From JASHPR01 sp963833885 (lineage in GTDB: Bacteria; Actinomycetota; Actinomycetes; Streptosporangiales; Streptosporangiaceae), in assembly GCA_963833885.1 (NCBI GenBank), contig CAWHZU010000023.1:302307-366306 (forward strand): a stretch of DNA of 64,000 nucleotides, written 5' to 3'. Position numbers and translations under genes: made by a program. The notes under the pieces are model-generated. The model worked only from the letters and a program-made list of their open reading frames with translations. It did no database searches and was not told the DNA's origin. Of this stretch, positions 17,318 to 25,570 are shown piece by piece (positions within the stretch are counted from its first letter, which is position 1; each line of letters starts with the position of its first letter).

Positions 17318-17437
17318 ATGCGAACACTTGGATACATCACGGCAATAACCATCGCGGCCGCCGCGGCCGGCCTCGGGCTTCTGGCAGTCATGTCATTGCC
17401 GGACATACGGCAGTACCTGAAGATCAGGAAAATGTGA
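17318..17437 (+). CDS. Small membrane protein, DUF6893-like (39 aa)
   Basis: Starts MRTLGYITAITIAAAAAG and ends SLPDIRQYLKIRKM. One membrane helix is followed by a short charged tail with the P-D-I-R-x-Y-L-x-I-R-x-M pattern of the DUF6893 group of actinomycete proteins. AGGAGG lies five bases before the ATG, which supports a real gene despite its size. Function is unknown. It shares strand and spacing with the 24-aa membrane peptide upstream, so they may be co-transcribed. Confidence 0.7.
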   Translation: MRTLGYITAITIAAAAAGLGLLAVMSLPDIRQYLKIRKM

Positions 17438-17677
17438 CCCCGAGAATTACCAGGCCCCGGCCGACCTGCACACAGGCGCCGCAACGTGCAGTAGCCGGGC
17501 AAAGACAACAGCCACGCGAGGGCCGGCGCTGGAAAATTAGATTTGCTCTCGAAAATAGCGCAGGACTTTTCAATCAAACTCTGGCAAGGCTCTGGCTGAC
17601 GTCTTCATTAAACATGCCGTCACGTATACTAACTGCAGGAACAAAAAGCACCCCTCGCCAGCCCAGGGAGCACCACC

Positions 17678-18052
17678 ATGAGCGCCATCGTGACCCCGGT
17701 CGCCCGCGAGATCACATTGACCGCGAATCCTGTGATCGTCAGCGCGAACGGCCGGACGACGACTGGCGACAACGGCGGGGGCCGCCAGCCGGCCGCCGTG
17801 AAGGCCGCGCGCGTGAAGGCAGCCGCCACCAGGAACGCCCCGGCCAAGAGCGTGACGGCGACGGCGATGGGGCCGAGCGGGTACCGGGCAGAGTTCGGCG
17901 TGCTGACCGACGAGCAGATCGTCGAGGCCGTCCGCGCCAGCTTCGAGCCCAGCGAGTTCACGCTGACGGACGAGCAGATAGTGGCCGCCATCGGCTGGGC
18001 GCTCACCGTCGGGACGGCGGTCACGAAGGTGAAAGCGCTCCTGACGGCCTAG
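17678..18052 (+). CDS. Hypothetical protein, 124 aa
   Basis: Frame MSAIVTPVAREITLTANP... with GGGAG eight bases before the ATG and a TATACT (-10-like, 17625-17630) about 45 bases upstream. Residues 30-65 are rich in Ala/Lys/Gly and look disordered. The last 55 residues contain two copies of a short unit, LTDEQIVEAVRASFEPSEF and LTDEQIVAAIGWALTV, like two helical repeats. I do not know the family. The opposite strand is also open but lacks a ribosome site. Weakly expressed or regulatory role possible. Confidence 0.5.
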   Translation: MSAIVTPVAREITLTANPVIVSANGRTTTGDNGGGRQPAAVKAARVKAAATRNAPAKSVTATAMGPSGYRAEFGVLTDEQIVEAVRASFEPSEFTLTDEQIVAAIGWALTVGTAVTKVKALLTA

Positions 18053-18215
18053 CCGCTTACTCATAGCCAGCATCACGGTCTGGCCCGTCAACTCCGTCCG
18101 CAGCCAGCCCAGGCACGGCAGCGGGCTCCGCCGAGGCATGCGCAGCCCTCAGCCCCGCGGCGATGTCGTCCAGGTAACAGCGCGCGGAAGGAAACAGCCC
18201 GCCAATACCCCAGCC

Positions 18216-18245
18216 GCGCTTCCCGGCTAGCGCCGGCTCAGCCAG
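18216..18245 (-). terminator. Hairpin repeat behind the penicillin-binding protein gene
   Basis: A 30-base sequence with CCGGC-TAGC-GCCGG at its centre. It lies 30 bases after the stop of the minus-strand gene at 18275. The same 30 bases, with one mismatch, cover the stop of the L,D-transpeptidase gene (20109-20138). The first 15 bases recur at 35320-35334. Likely a shared terminator. Confidence 0.45.
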
Positions 18246-18274
18246 GTAGAGCCGAGCGGTCGCAGCAGGCGAGA

Positions 18275-20032
18275 TCAGTAGCTGTCGAGAAAGGCCTTGA
18301 CCTCGGGGCCAGCGACTTGAGCGCCGTAGCCGGCGTTGACGACCAGGCAGGCGACCGCGACGTCCCTAGACGGCACGAAGGCGATAAGCCAACTGTTGGG
18401 CTGTCCTTGGCCGTTGATGTCGGCGGTGCCAGTCTTGGCGTAGACATCCGGGCCGAACCCGATCGGTGCGGCCGTGCCGCTGGTGACCACGTCCCGCATC
18501 ATCTCCTTCAGCCAGGTGTCGGTCGTGACGGGAAGCGGCGTCGCAGTGACCAGCTGGCCACCCGATGCCAGGTAGGGCTGCCGGAACCTCCCGCTGGCGA
18601 TGGTGGCAGCGATCGACGCCATGGCCAGAGGTGAAGCGGTCAGCGAACCCTCGCCGAAGGCTTCCTGGGCCAGTTCGGAGCCAGATGCTGACGCCGGGGC
18701 GCTGAAGTAGCTCGCGGAAAGGCTGCCGATGCCGATGTCCCATGGCTGATCCAGGCCGTAGTACTCCTTGACTGTCCCGGCAAGGCGGCCGTTGGTCAGA
18801 TGCTCCCACTGCGTACTGAAAGCGTTGTTGCAGGACTGGGCAAAGTCGGTGATGAACGGTGTCGATGCCGGCTCGGATTCGCCCTGGTTGTTGTGGTAAG
18901 TGATCCCCTGAATCGTGAAAGCCCTCGGGCACGCAACGTCGCTGCCCGGATTGAGCACCCCCTCATTGAACAGCGCGGTCGAGGTGACGGTCTTCATCGT
19001 CGAGCCGGGTGCCACTGCTGCAGTGAGCGCGAAATCGTTGAAGCCGGCGTTGTTGGCGATGGCCAGGATCTTGCCGGTCGACGGCTGAATGACCACCATC
19101 GAGCTGTTGGCATGCTGGGCGACAGCTGACCGGGCAGCCTGCTCCGCTGCCGGGTTGATCGTTGTGGCGAGTCCAGAGATGTTCTTCGGCGCGAGCACGA
19201 CTGCCTGGGTGTTGGCGACGGGCATGCCCGTCCTGCTCTGAATCTCGACGTTCAGACCCGGGGATCCGTGCCCAGGAGGCGCGCCTGTCTCCAGGCCGGC
19301 GGCGATGTGGGCCAGCCCTGGGTCACCGTAACTGGTCAGATCGTTGCCGCCGGCGTCGGTGACCGAGGTGACATGCGGGGCGACAGAGACGGTTGCAAGG
19401 TGGGTGGACGCGGTGAGGTTAGGAGCCAGGTCCGCAGGTGCCCAGGCGACGTACCAGTACTGGGAATGCTTCGACTGGTAGGCGACCAGCGATGCGTGGT
19501 AGCGCCAGGTTCCGCTGACCACCGCAGCGCCGTTCGACGTGGCCACGCTGGCGCTGGCCGCGTAGATGACCTTCTCCCGAGGGGTCGCCGAGCTCGACGG
19601 GATCGCTGTCGCCAGCCCGGCAGTACTGGTGAGCTTGCTGAGGCGGAGGTATCTCCGGAAAGCCTTGAGGGCAGCCCTGGCGGCAGCCGGATGATCGGTA
19701 TAGTTCGCAGCCTGCCGAAGGTCATTCGCGTCCCAGGCGCGCAGGAACGCGCGAGCTGTCTGCTGCCCGTCCTGACCAGCCGATGAGCCCGTCGGCAGAT
19801 AACCAGTAGCCTGCGTGGCTCTGCCCGGCAGCACCAAAAACACGCTGATGCCTACCGCCGCTGCTGCCGCGACAGCGATCAGCACATACGGAAGCTTCCG
19901 CCGCTTCCTGCCCCGCCTACCGCGCCTGCCGCCCGGTGGCCGCTGCTCGACGACCGGCGGGAGCTGCGCGCCCGAGGGCTCCGGGCGGAACCACGAGTCC
20001 CACAGGTCGCCGTCATCCGAAGTGCCGCCCAC
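18275..20032 (-). CDS. Penicillin-binding transpeptidase with NTF2-like N-terminal domain
   Basis: A 585-aa membrane-anchored PBP. A basic cytoplasmic tail precedes one membrane helix (about residues 49-68). An NTF2-like domain as in MecA/PBP2a follows (QTARAFLRAWDANDLRQAANY onward). The transpeptidase motifs are STMK at 344-347 (nucleophile Ser344), SCN at 400-402 and KTG at 533-535. It would cross-link peptidoglycan outside the membrane. PBPs of this layout in actinomycetes are class B-like and sometimes beta-lactam-tolerant. The next gene on the strand is an L,D-transpeptidase, so this region can make both 4-3 and 3-3 cross-links. Confidence 0.9.
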   Translation of the reverse strand: MGGTSDDGDLWDSWFRPEPSGAQLPPVVEQRPPGGRRGRRGRKRRKLPYVLIAVAAAAAVGISVFLVLPGRATQATGYLPTGSSAGQDGQQTARAFLRAWDANDLRQAANYTDHPAAARAALKAFRRYLRLSKLTSTAGLATAIPSSSATPREKVIYAASASVATSNGAAVVSGTWRYHASLVAYQSKHSQYWYVAWAPADLAPNLTASTHLATVSVAPHVTSVTDAGGNDLTSYGDPGLAHIAAGLETGAPPGHGSPGLNVEIQSRTGMPVANTQAVVLAPKNISGLATTINPAAEQAARSAVAQHANSSMVVIQPSTGKILAIANNAGFNDFALTAAVAPGSTMKTVTSTALFNEGVLNPGSDVACPRAFTIQGITYHNNQGESEPASTPFITDFAQSCNNAFSTQWEHLTNGRLAGTVKEYYGLDQPWDIGIGSLSASYFSAPASASGSELAQEAFGEGSLTASPLAMASIAATIASGRFRQPYLASGGQLVTATPLPVTTDTWLKEMMRDVVTSGTAAPIGFGPDVYAKTGTADINGQGQPNSWLIAFVPSRDVAVACLVVNAGYGAQVAGPEVKAFLDSY

Positions 20033-20108
20033 GTCAGTGACCGTACCTCGATTACTGACAAATCACCTGGAAAGCTGCGACACTGCGACGCGTACGCCTC
20101 CCCCAGCT

Positions 20109-20138
20109 GCGCTTCCGGGCTAGCGCCGGCTCAGCCAG
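20109..20138 (-). repeat. Second copy of the 30-bp hairpin repeat
   Basis: Differs from 18216-18245 at one base. Here the repeat contains the last codons and the TGA of the L,D-transpeptidase gene, so the terminator-like hairpin starts inside the coding sequence. Confidence 0.45.
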
Positions 20139-22317
20139 CCACGGTTACCAGGTCGCCGATCGTCAGGTGGTTGAAGGCGACATGGGCGGTCGGGATGGGC
20201 AGCTCCACGCAGCCGAGGCTCTGCGGCCACCCGTACGAGCCCCGCACGAACCCGTGCACGGCATCGCCGCCGTTGAAGTAGTTGATCCAGTACACCGGGT
20301 CGTTGTAGGGGGTGCCGTCGGGGTTGGTCCCGGTCATGAAATTGAACGTGTACCGGACGTAGATCGGGAACGTCCCGTCGGCCGTCGGACGCGAAGGGAT
20401 GCCGGTATTCGCCGGGGTCGTGAGCGCTGTCCTGCCGTTCTCCCACAGGACGAGCGTCTCGGGCAGGACCTTCGTCACGTGCACGTACGAGTACGGGTCA
20501 GGGTCAACCTTGTTGGCGGCCGCGGCGGACAGGAGTGGCTTCCACAAGGCGTTCGCAAGCTGGCTCACGGTGTCGGCGTCGGCGGTGTATCCGTTGTAGG
20601 AGGAGCTGTCGGTTGCGGACATGAACGCCATCAGCGCGCCCTTGACGATGACCGTGGGCGAGCCGGGCTGCCACTTGGACTTGAGTGCCGCCGGGGTCGA
20701 CCGCCAGCGCCAGGAAAAGCTGCCCTTCAGCGGGCTGCCGATCGTCGCTACTTCGCCGGCGAGGGTCGTCGGCTGGCGGACGCCTGGCGCCGGGGTGAAG
20801 TTGAGCGGCAGGTAGTGCAGCTGGGCGAGGATCTGCTGCAGGCGCAGCACCGAGACCTGCGTGACGGCGAAGTGGTAGGACCCCGAAGCGGCCAGAGCCA
20901 CCGAGCTCGCCGCGGAGCCGCCCACGACCGCCACCCGGCGATGAAACGAGACCGATACCGCGGTGCCAGGCCCGAAGCCGAGACCCCGCGGGGTGAACAC
21001 CAGCGTGTCGGCATTGGGCTCGGTCCAGGTCCCCGCCGTACGTGGGGAAACCCGGGGGCGGGTACTACCGAGGGCCTTGGCGACCGGCTCGTCGAAGGTC
21101 AGGGTGATCGGGCTGTCGAGCCCCTGGTCCGCGCTGCCCGGGGCCGGAACCGCCGCCGCGACCGGCACGCCGTCCTTCGGTGCCTGAAGCCAGTCCACCG
21201 TGGCCGGGCTGGCAGCCAGGCGCTCCCACGGCCACGCCGCGGCCGCCACCTGGAGCGCGCCTCCCGACTGGTTCTCCGGCACGGCGAGCTGGGCCGTGGT
21301 CGAAGGCCGGCTGAGTCTTATAACCCGCGTCGGGCCGCCGGCCGCCTTGTAATCGACGACGCTCACCGGTCGGTTGAAGGCCAGCATGACGCGCCCCGGG
21401 TGCGCGGCAACGGCCACCCGCGCAGTCGGCGCGGCAGATGGCGCCCGCAGCGTCGCCGACGTCGAGACCCCGGAGCCCAGCAGCCAGTGCAGCCATGACG
21501 GCGGAGCGGCGGTGACCCGCACCTGCACCGTCCGGCCCTGCGACAGCGCGGCGACGGGCACGAAACCGGTGCTCTGGGGTGCCAGCGCCACCGGCAGGCC
21601 GGAACTGGCCGCGCGGACGCCGGTCACGTGGGTGCCGAAGCCGCCCAGGTGCACCTGGACAAGCTGCTCTCCCGATGACACCGATACCGACGGGCGCCCC
21701 ACGAGCGCCAGCACTGCGGCGGCGACGCCCAGCCCCACGACCACGGCGGCCGCGCCGATGCCCGCGCGAGCTTTCCAGCTCCGATCCTTCAGCAGGCTCT
21801 TCACCGGGGCACGTGCGCCGATGCCCTGCTCAGCCGGTACCTCAGCCTCAGCCGGTATCTCAGCCTCAGCCGGTATCCTCAACCTCAGCTGTTATCTCGG
21901 CCTCAGCCGGTACCTCAGCCTCAGCCGCTATCTCAGCCTCAGCCGGTATCTCAGCCTCAGCCGGCTATCTCAGCCTCAGCCGGTTCCTCGGCCTCAGCCG
22001 TTATCTCAGCCTCAGCCGGTATCTCAGCCTCAGCCGGTATCTCAGCCTCAGCCGGTATCCTCAGCCTCAGCCGGTATCTCAGCCTCAGCCGCTATCTCAG
22101 CCTCAGCCGCTATCTCAGCCTCAGCCGGTATCTCAGCCTCAGCCGGTTCCTCGGCCTCAGCCGGTATCTCGGCCTCAGCCGGTACCTCGGCCTCAGCCGG
22201 TACCTCGGCCTCAGCCGGTACCTCAGCCTCAGCCGGTATCTCAGCCTCAGCCGGTTCCCCAGCCGATGGATTCTGGTCCTTCTGCTCAGCTGATTCTTCA
22301 GCCGATGGCTCGGTCAT
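20131..22317 (-). CDS. L,D-transpeptidase (YkuD) with Ig-like domains and N-terminal repeat tract, interrupted by indels
   Basis: Reads as one gene from ATG 22317 (MTEPSAEESAEQ) through about 23 hexapeptide units (I/V/E-P/A-A-E-A-E), a membrane helix (GIGAAAVVVGLGVAAAVLAL), Ig-like regions and a C-terminal YkuD domain. The catalytic region is HGFVRGSYGW...SLGCVELP, with Cys 26 residues from the end. Such enzymes make 3-3 cross-links and anchor to the membrane by the N-terminus. The repeat tract has three units of 19 instead of 18 bases, at about 21,877, 21,968 and 22,059. Each shifts the frame and the first one read meets a TGA at once. Together they restore it. Without an indel-free reading, the intact 3' part would have to start near TTG 21882. 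Confidence 0.8.
21841..22257. repeat. 18-bp tandem repeat, about 23 units, inside the L,D-transpeptidase gene
   Basis: Unit ctcagcctcagccggtat with small variation (ggtac, gctat, ggttc). Total length 417 = 23 x 18 + 3. The three extra single bases are in the units ending near 21,895 (an extra C), 21,968 (ggctat) and 22,059 (ggtatc). The tract encodes an acidic, probably extended or helical, cytoplasmic stretch. Confidence 0.9.
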
Positions 22318-22669
22318 CGGGCCGCCCTCTCGAGGCCGTGCTCCCACACGATCCCTATAACGGGCGGATGAGTGCTTCGGTTGCGTCCAGGACGTAACAA
22401 ATCAGGCCAGTTCCTCCACCCGCGGCAGATGGTACCGGCACCAGGCGAATCCGTCAGCTGCGCCCCTCCGCGCCGACGAGCTCCAGGATGCGCGCCGGGG
22501 CAGGTGCTGCTCGTTGACGTCGGCGTCGAGCGGCACCGTCTCCAGGCGTCTATCTCTATGCGGGGAACGTCGCAGGCGGTTGACAGCAGGTAGTCCATGA
22601 ACGCGGCCGGACCTGACGATTGGCTCCGGCACCGCCATCATCGCGTTCGCTCATTCTTTGGTGCCCGGG
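22318..22669. other. Intergenic region with a possible decayed ORF
   Basis: About 350 bases upstream of the transpeptidase. Minus-strand pieces such as FMDYLLSTACDVPRIEIDAW and ETVPLDADVNEQHLP in neighbouring frames look like parts of one protein broken by a frameshift. There is no start with a ribosome site and I cannot name the family. The transpeptidase promoter probably lies in the part nearest 22,320-22,400. Confidence 0.3.
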
Positions 22670-24598
22670 TCACGTGCCGCCCGATCGAGCCGGGCCCATC
22701 CGCGGCCACGGTCCCTGGCCATTGATCGCGGCCGTGTCGATGTGCGGGAGACGGACACGCAGACGCGCGAGAGTTGGCTCATCGAGATTGGCCAGGGTAA
22801 GCGAGCCGTGGATGTAAGCGTTCCACGCCAGTTGCCAGGCTCCCGGCTTGTGCAGCAACATCAGGACGGCACTGAGCAGGGCTGGCGTAGGAGGAGCCCC
22901 GGCTCCGTTCAGAATCTGCAGGATGGCGCCCTTGCTGAGATCCTGCCCCGGCGTGGCCGCCGCTTGCGGGTACGCCGCCGTCAGGAATCGGTACAGGGCA
23001 TGAACCTGATACTGGTCCTGGTCGGGATGGCGCATCTGCAGCGCGCGTGCCAGGAAGCCGTGCTGGCTAAGCGCGAGCCGGACCTGCTGCGGCTGGTAGT
23101 GCCCTGGCGCCCGTTTCAGGTACTCGAGGGTGAGGTCGCAAACGATCCGGGCGTGCTGCGGGTATGTCCACTCGCCTGCCAGGAGGCCGATCAGCTGTAC
23201 GGCGTCCACCTGCCCGGAGACCAGCCACTTGCTGACCTTTCTCTCGTCCGTCTTCCGCAGGTGCCAGTACACGATCGCGCTCACGGCCGGCTCGGCCATC
23301 CCGGCCTTCGCGATCGCAACGAGCAGTTCCCGGTGCGGGGTATCACCGGGAGCGATGCCCGCGCAGTCCTCGATCCGGCAGTAGGCCTCATAGCTGAGCG
23401 GGGTCGCGAAGGCCATGCGGAGCAGGGCGCCGTAAAGCCTTTCCTCATACTTGTCGTCGCCGAGAAAACCCGGCCGGAGAAGGCCCAGTCGGGCAATCAG
23501 GTCCCGGTAACGCGCTCGCCCATCCTCGCCGATCTCACCCTCGGCAAACTTTTTCAGGAACGTGATATCGGAGCGCAGTCGGGTCAGGTTCGCGAGCTCC
23601 ACGTGCTCCGCGCAAAAGAGCAGGGTTTCCTCTCCGATGTCACCCTGAGGCGACGGCAGGCCGGGCCCGTCGGCAGGGACGTGCGACACCGGGCGGGGCC
23701 GGACCTGCAGCCGGTGCCTGACGCCGAGGACGGACTCGAGCGCCTGAAGAGTGCACTTCGGGCTGAACCCCATCTCGCTGGTCAGGTCGGCCAGGCGGGC
23801 GAGCTGGCCGATATTGTCCTGCAGCCAGTCGAAGTACTCGCCCGCTTCCCTGTCGGGGACGCTGACCAGCTCGGGGCGCTCCCCCCAGGTCACCACGTAG
23901 TCTGGCTCGTCCGCGCGCGGTGCCGCGCTGAAGAACAGCCGGAACCGGTGGTTGCGGTTGGAAGCCCTCGTCCAGGTGGCGGCCGTCATTCGCGCCCGGA
24001 AGCCGTAGGGCAGAAGCTCCATGATGGTGTCGATGAATTCCAGCCGCTCCAGCATGCTGGTGCCCTCCGCGCCGAGCACGCAGACCGGCCGGCCCGTCAG
24101 CAGCAGCGGGGCAACGCGCACCGCCAGGTCCTCGGCGGCGGGGATCCGCGACTTTGGCATCGCAATGGGCACCTCTTTGGGCGGCCCGTCCGCCACGTTC
24201 AGCGTGAGAGAGCGCAGCGCCTCATGCATTGCCAGGTAGCCGATGGCCGCGTCCGCCAGGCGCTTGTACGGCAAGCAGAAATAGCTGGTGTATGCGGTGG
24301 GGCGGCCTTGGTTATCCCGCTGGCTGACCCCGTCGGCATGGTGCTGATCTTCCGTGGCGTACCAGTGAATGGCGAGCGCGACGTAGCCCGGGCCGGGCTG
24401 CGTGGCCAGCCGCGCGTAGCTCACCGACACCTGCGGCAGGGTGTTCAGCTCGCCGAGCTGGAACCTGCCCAGGGCGTCCTCGAAGTGCCTTCTGCTCAGG
24501 TCTCCCGTGCTGCACGCCAGGATGCGGTAGTCCTCGCCGTCTGGCTGCTTGCCCTCCAGCGCCCACTGCGCGATGACCGGGACCGTCCTGCTGGTCAT
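22670..24598 (-). CDS. GTPase-associated protein 1 (GAP1)-like protein
   Basis: A 642-aa soluble protein starting MTSRTVPVIAQWALEG, eight bases behind the GTPase stop. An open stretch upstream of this ATG overlaps the GTPase and is not its start. The layout (N-terminal beta-rich domain with RHFEDALGRFQLGELNTLPQVSVSYARL and Tyr-rich YTSYFCLPYKRL, a middle P-loop-like or cap region LLTGRPVCVLGAEG, a helical C-terminal half) resembles the GAP1 N2/M/C proteins that accompany GTPases in predicted NTP-dependent conflict systems. That assignment is from memory of the family, not a search. Genes order vWA, GTPase, GAP1 in one operon. Confidence 0.65.
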   Translation of the reverse strand: MTSRTVPVIAQWALEGKQPDGEDYRILACSTGDLSRRHFEDALGRFQLGELNTLPQVSVSYARLATQPGPGYVALAIHWYATEDQHHADGVSQRDNQGRPTAYTSYFCLPYKRLADAAIGYLAMHEALRSLTLNVADGPPKEVPIAMPKSRIPAAEDLAVRVAPLLLTGRPVCVLGAEGTSMLERLEFIDTIMELLPYGFRARMTAATWTRASNRNHRFRLFFSAAPRADEPDYVVTWGERPELVSVPDREAGEYFDWLQDNIGQLARLADLTSEMGFSPKCTLQALESVLGVRHRLQVRPRPVSHVPADGPGLPSPQGDIGEETLLFCAEHVELANLTRLRSDITFLKKFAEGEIGEDGRARYRDLIARLGLLRPGFLGDDKYEERLYGALLRMAFATPLSYEAYCRIEDCAGIAPGDTPHRELLVAIAKAGMAEPAVSAIVYWHLRKTDERKVSKWLVSGQVDAVQLIGLLAGEWTYPQHARIVCDLTLEYLKRAPGHYQPQQVRLALSQHGFLARALQMRHPDQDQYQVHALYRFLTAAYPQAAATPGQDLSKGAILQILNGAGAPPTPALLSAVLMLLHKPGAWQLAWNAYIHGSLTLANLDEPTLARLRVRLPHIDTAAINGQGPWPRMGPARSGGT

Positions 24599-24606
24599 CG
24601 GGGAGT

Positions 24607-25560
24607 TCACGTCACCGGGGCCAGCTGCCGGATGATCCACAGGATCGGCTCCACCACGTTGATCGGGTGCACGGGGCCGCGGACCAGGGGTGCGCCGGAC
24701 GCGGTCCGGTAGACGTTCTCGGTGTCGCGCGGGTCGAAGCGCCTCGTGTGCTTGTTGACCATGAACCCGACCGCCGAGGTGACGTAGTAGCTGATCCGCT
24801 CGGGGTAGAAGTACCGCTCGAGCAGCCTCGGCACCGCCTCGCCATTGCCGGACCTGCTTATCTCGCCAAGCGCGTGGAACAGGGCCTGAGCGTCGGTTTC
24901 GTGCACCCGGGGGAAACCCCACCTGCTGCTGTCGTCCGGGACCAGCATGCCAAGATCGTGAGCGGTCCTGAACACCCGCGGATCGTCGAGCTTGGTCACG
25001 CAGACCGCCAGGCGGTGCGGCAGCTTGCCCTCGTAGCCAGGGTCCTGGGAGACCACGCCCATGAGCTCGCTGAGCAGGCTGTCGGTCCGCTCGAACGCAT
25101 CGCCGTGGGTGAACTCACGGATCGGGTCGAACATGTAGAGGACGGCGGAGCTGTCGGCGAGCTGCTTGATCAGCTCAGTTCGCTCGCTGAGGCCGACACG
25201 GTCGGCGCTGCCGAGCCCGCCGGGCGCGTCGGTCAGCCGGAGCGTGATCTCAACCTGGTCTTTGGTCTTGATCTCCCCGCCGAAGCGTCCCTTCCGCTCC
25301 CTGCGCTCCACCGTCCCGCCCAGGATCCACCGGATGGTGTCGACGGTGCGCGTCGGCATCGGAAAGCCGCCCTCGCTGATCAGCGCGCTGGACATCTCGT
25401 CCAGCTGCCGCTGCGAGGCCGCGTCGCGGGTGAAGAGCACCCACTCCTCGTCGTGCTCGAGAAGCGCCTTCTTCAGCGCGCACAGGAACGTCGTCTTGCC
25501 GCTCTCCGTCGGCCCCAGCATGGCGACACCCGACTCGCTCCAGTCCGCCCGATACGCCAC
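24607..25560 (-). CDS. P-loop GTPase (TRAFAC-like) of a conflict-system operon
   Basis: A 317-aa single-domain GTPase. Walker A is GPTESGKT (16-23), switch II is DAPGG in RLTDAPGGLG, and the base-specificity motif is TKLD in AVCVTKLDD. A helical insertion with RRERKGRFGGEIKTKDQ lies between switch regions, and the last 60 residues include FMVNKHTRRF and VEPILWIIRQLAP. Starts at GTG 25560, ten bases after the vWA gene. GTPases of this size next to a vWA protein and GAP1 form the core of proposed ternary conflict systems in multicellular bacteria. It is probably a switch controlling its partners. I cannot say what it senses. Confidence 0.8.
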   Translation of the reverse strand: MAYRADWSESGVAMLGPTESGKTTFLCALKKALLEHDEEWVLFTRDAASQRQLDEMSSALISEGGFPMPTRTVDTIRWILGGTVERRERKGRFGGEIKTKDQVEITLRLTDAPGGLGSADRVGLSERTELIKQLADSSAVLYMFDPIREFTHGDAFERTDSLLSELMGVVSQDPGYEGKLPHRLAVCVTKLDDPRVFRTAHDLGMLVPDDSSRWGFPRVHETDAQALFHALGEISRSGNGEAVPRLLERYFYPERISYYVTSAVGFMVNKHTRRFDPRDTENVYRTASGAPLVRGPVHPINVVEPILWIIRQLAPVT

Positions 25561-25570
25561 GTGGGATTCC

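Noticed and set aside
21841..22257. CRISPR array
   Set aside because: The 18-bp units are directly adjacent without spacers and code for a hexapeptide repeat.
21374..22397. Long plus-strand frames full of SQPQPV or YLSLSR repeats
   Set aside because: They are the reverse reading of the 18-bp tract of the L,D-transpeptidase and have no independent start or domain.
22658..24712. A 684-codon plus-strand frame opposite the GAP1-like gene
   Set aside because: Antisense shadow; no motif, while the minus strand carries a complete operon.
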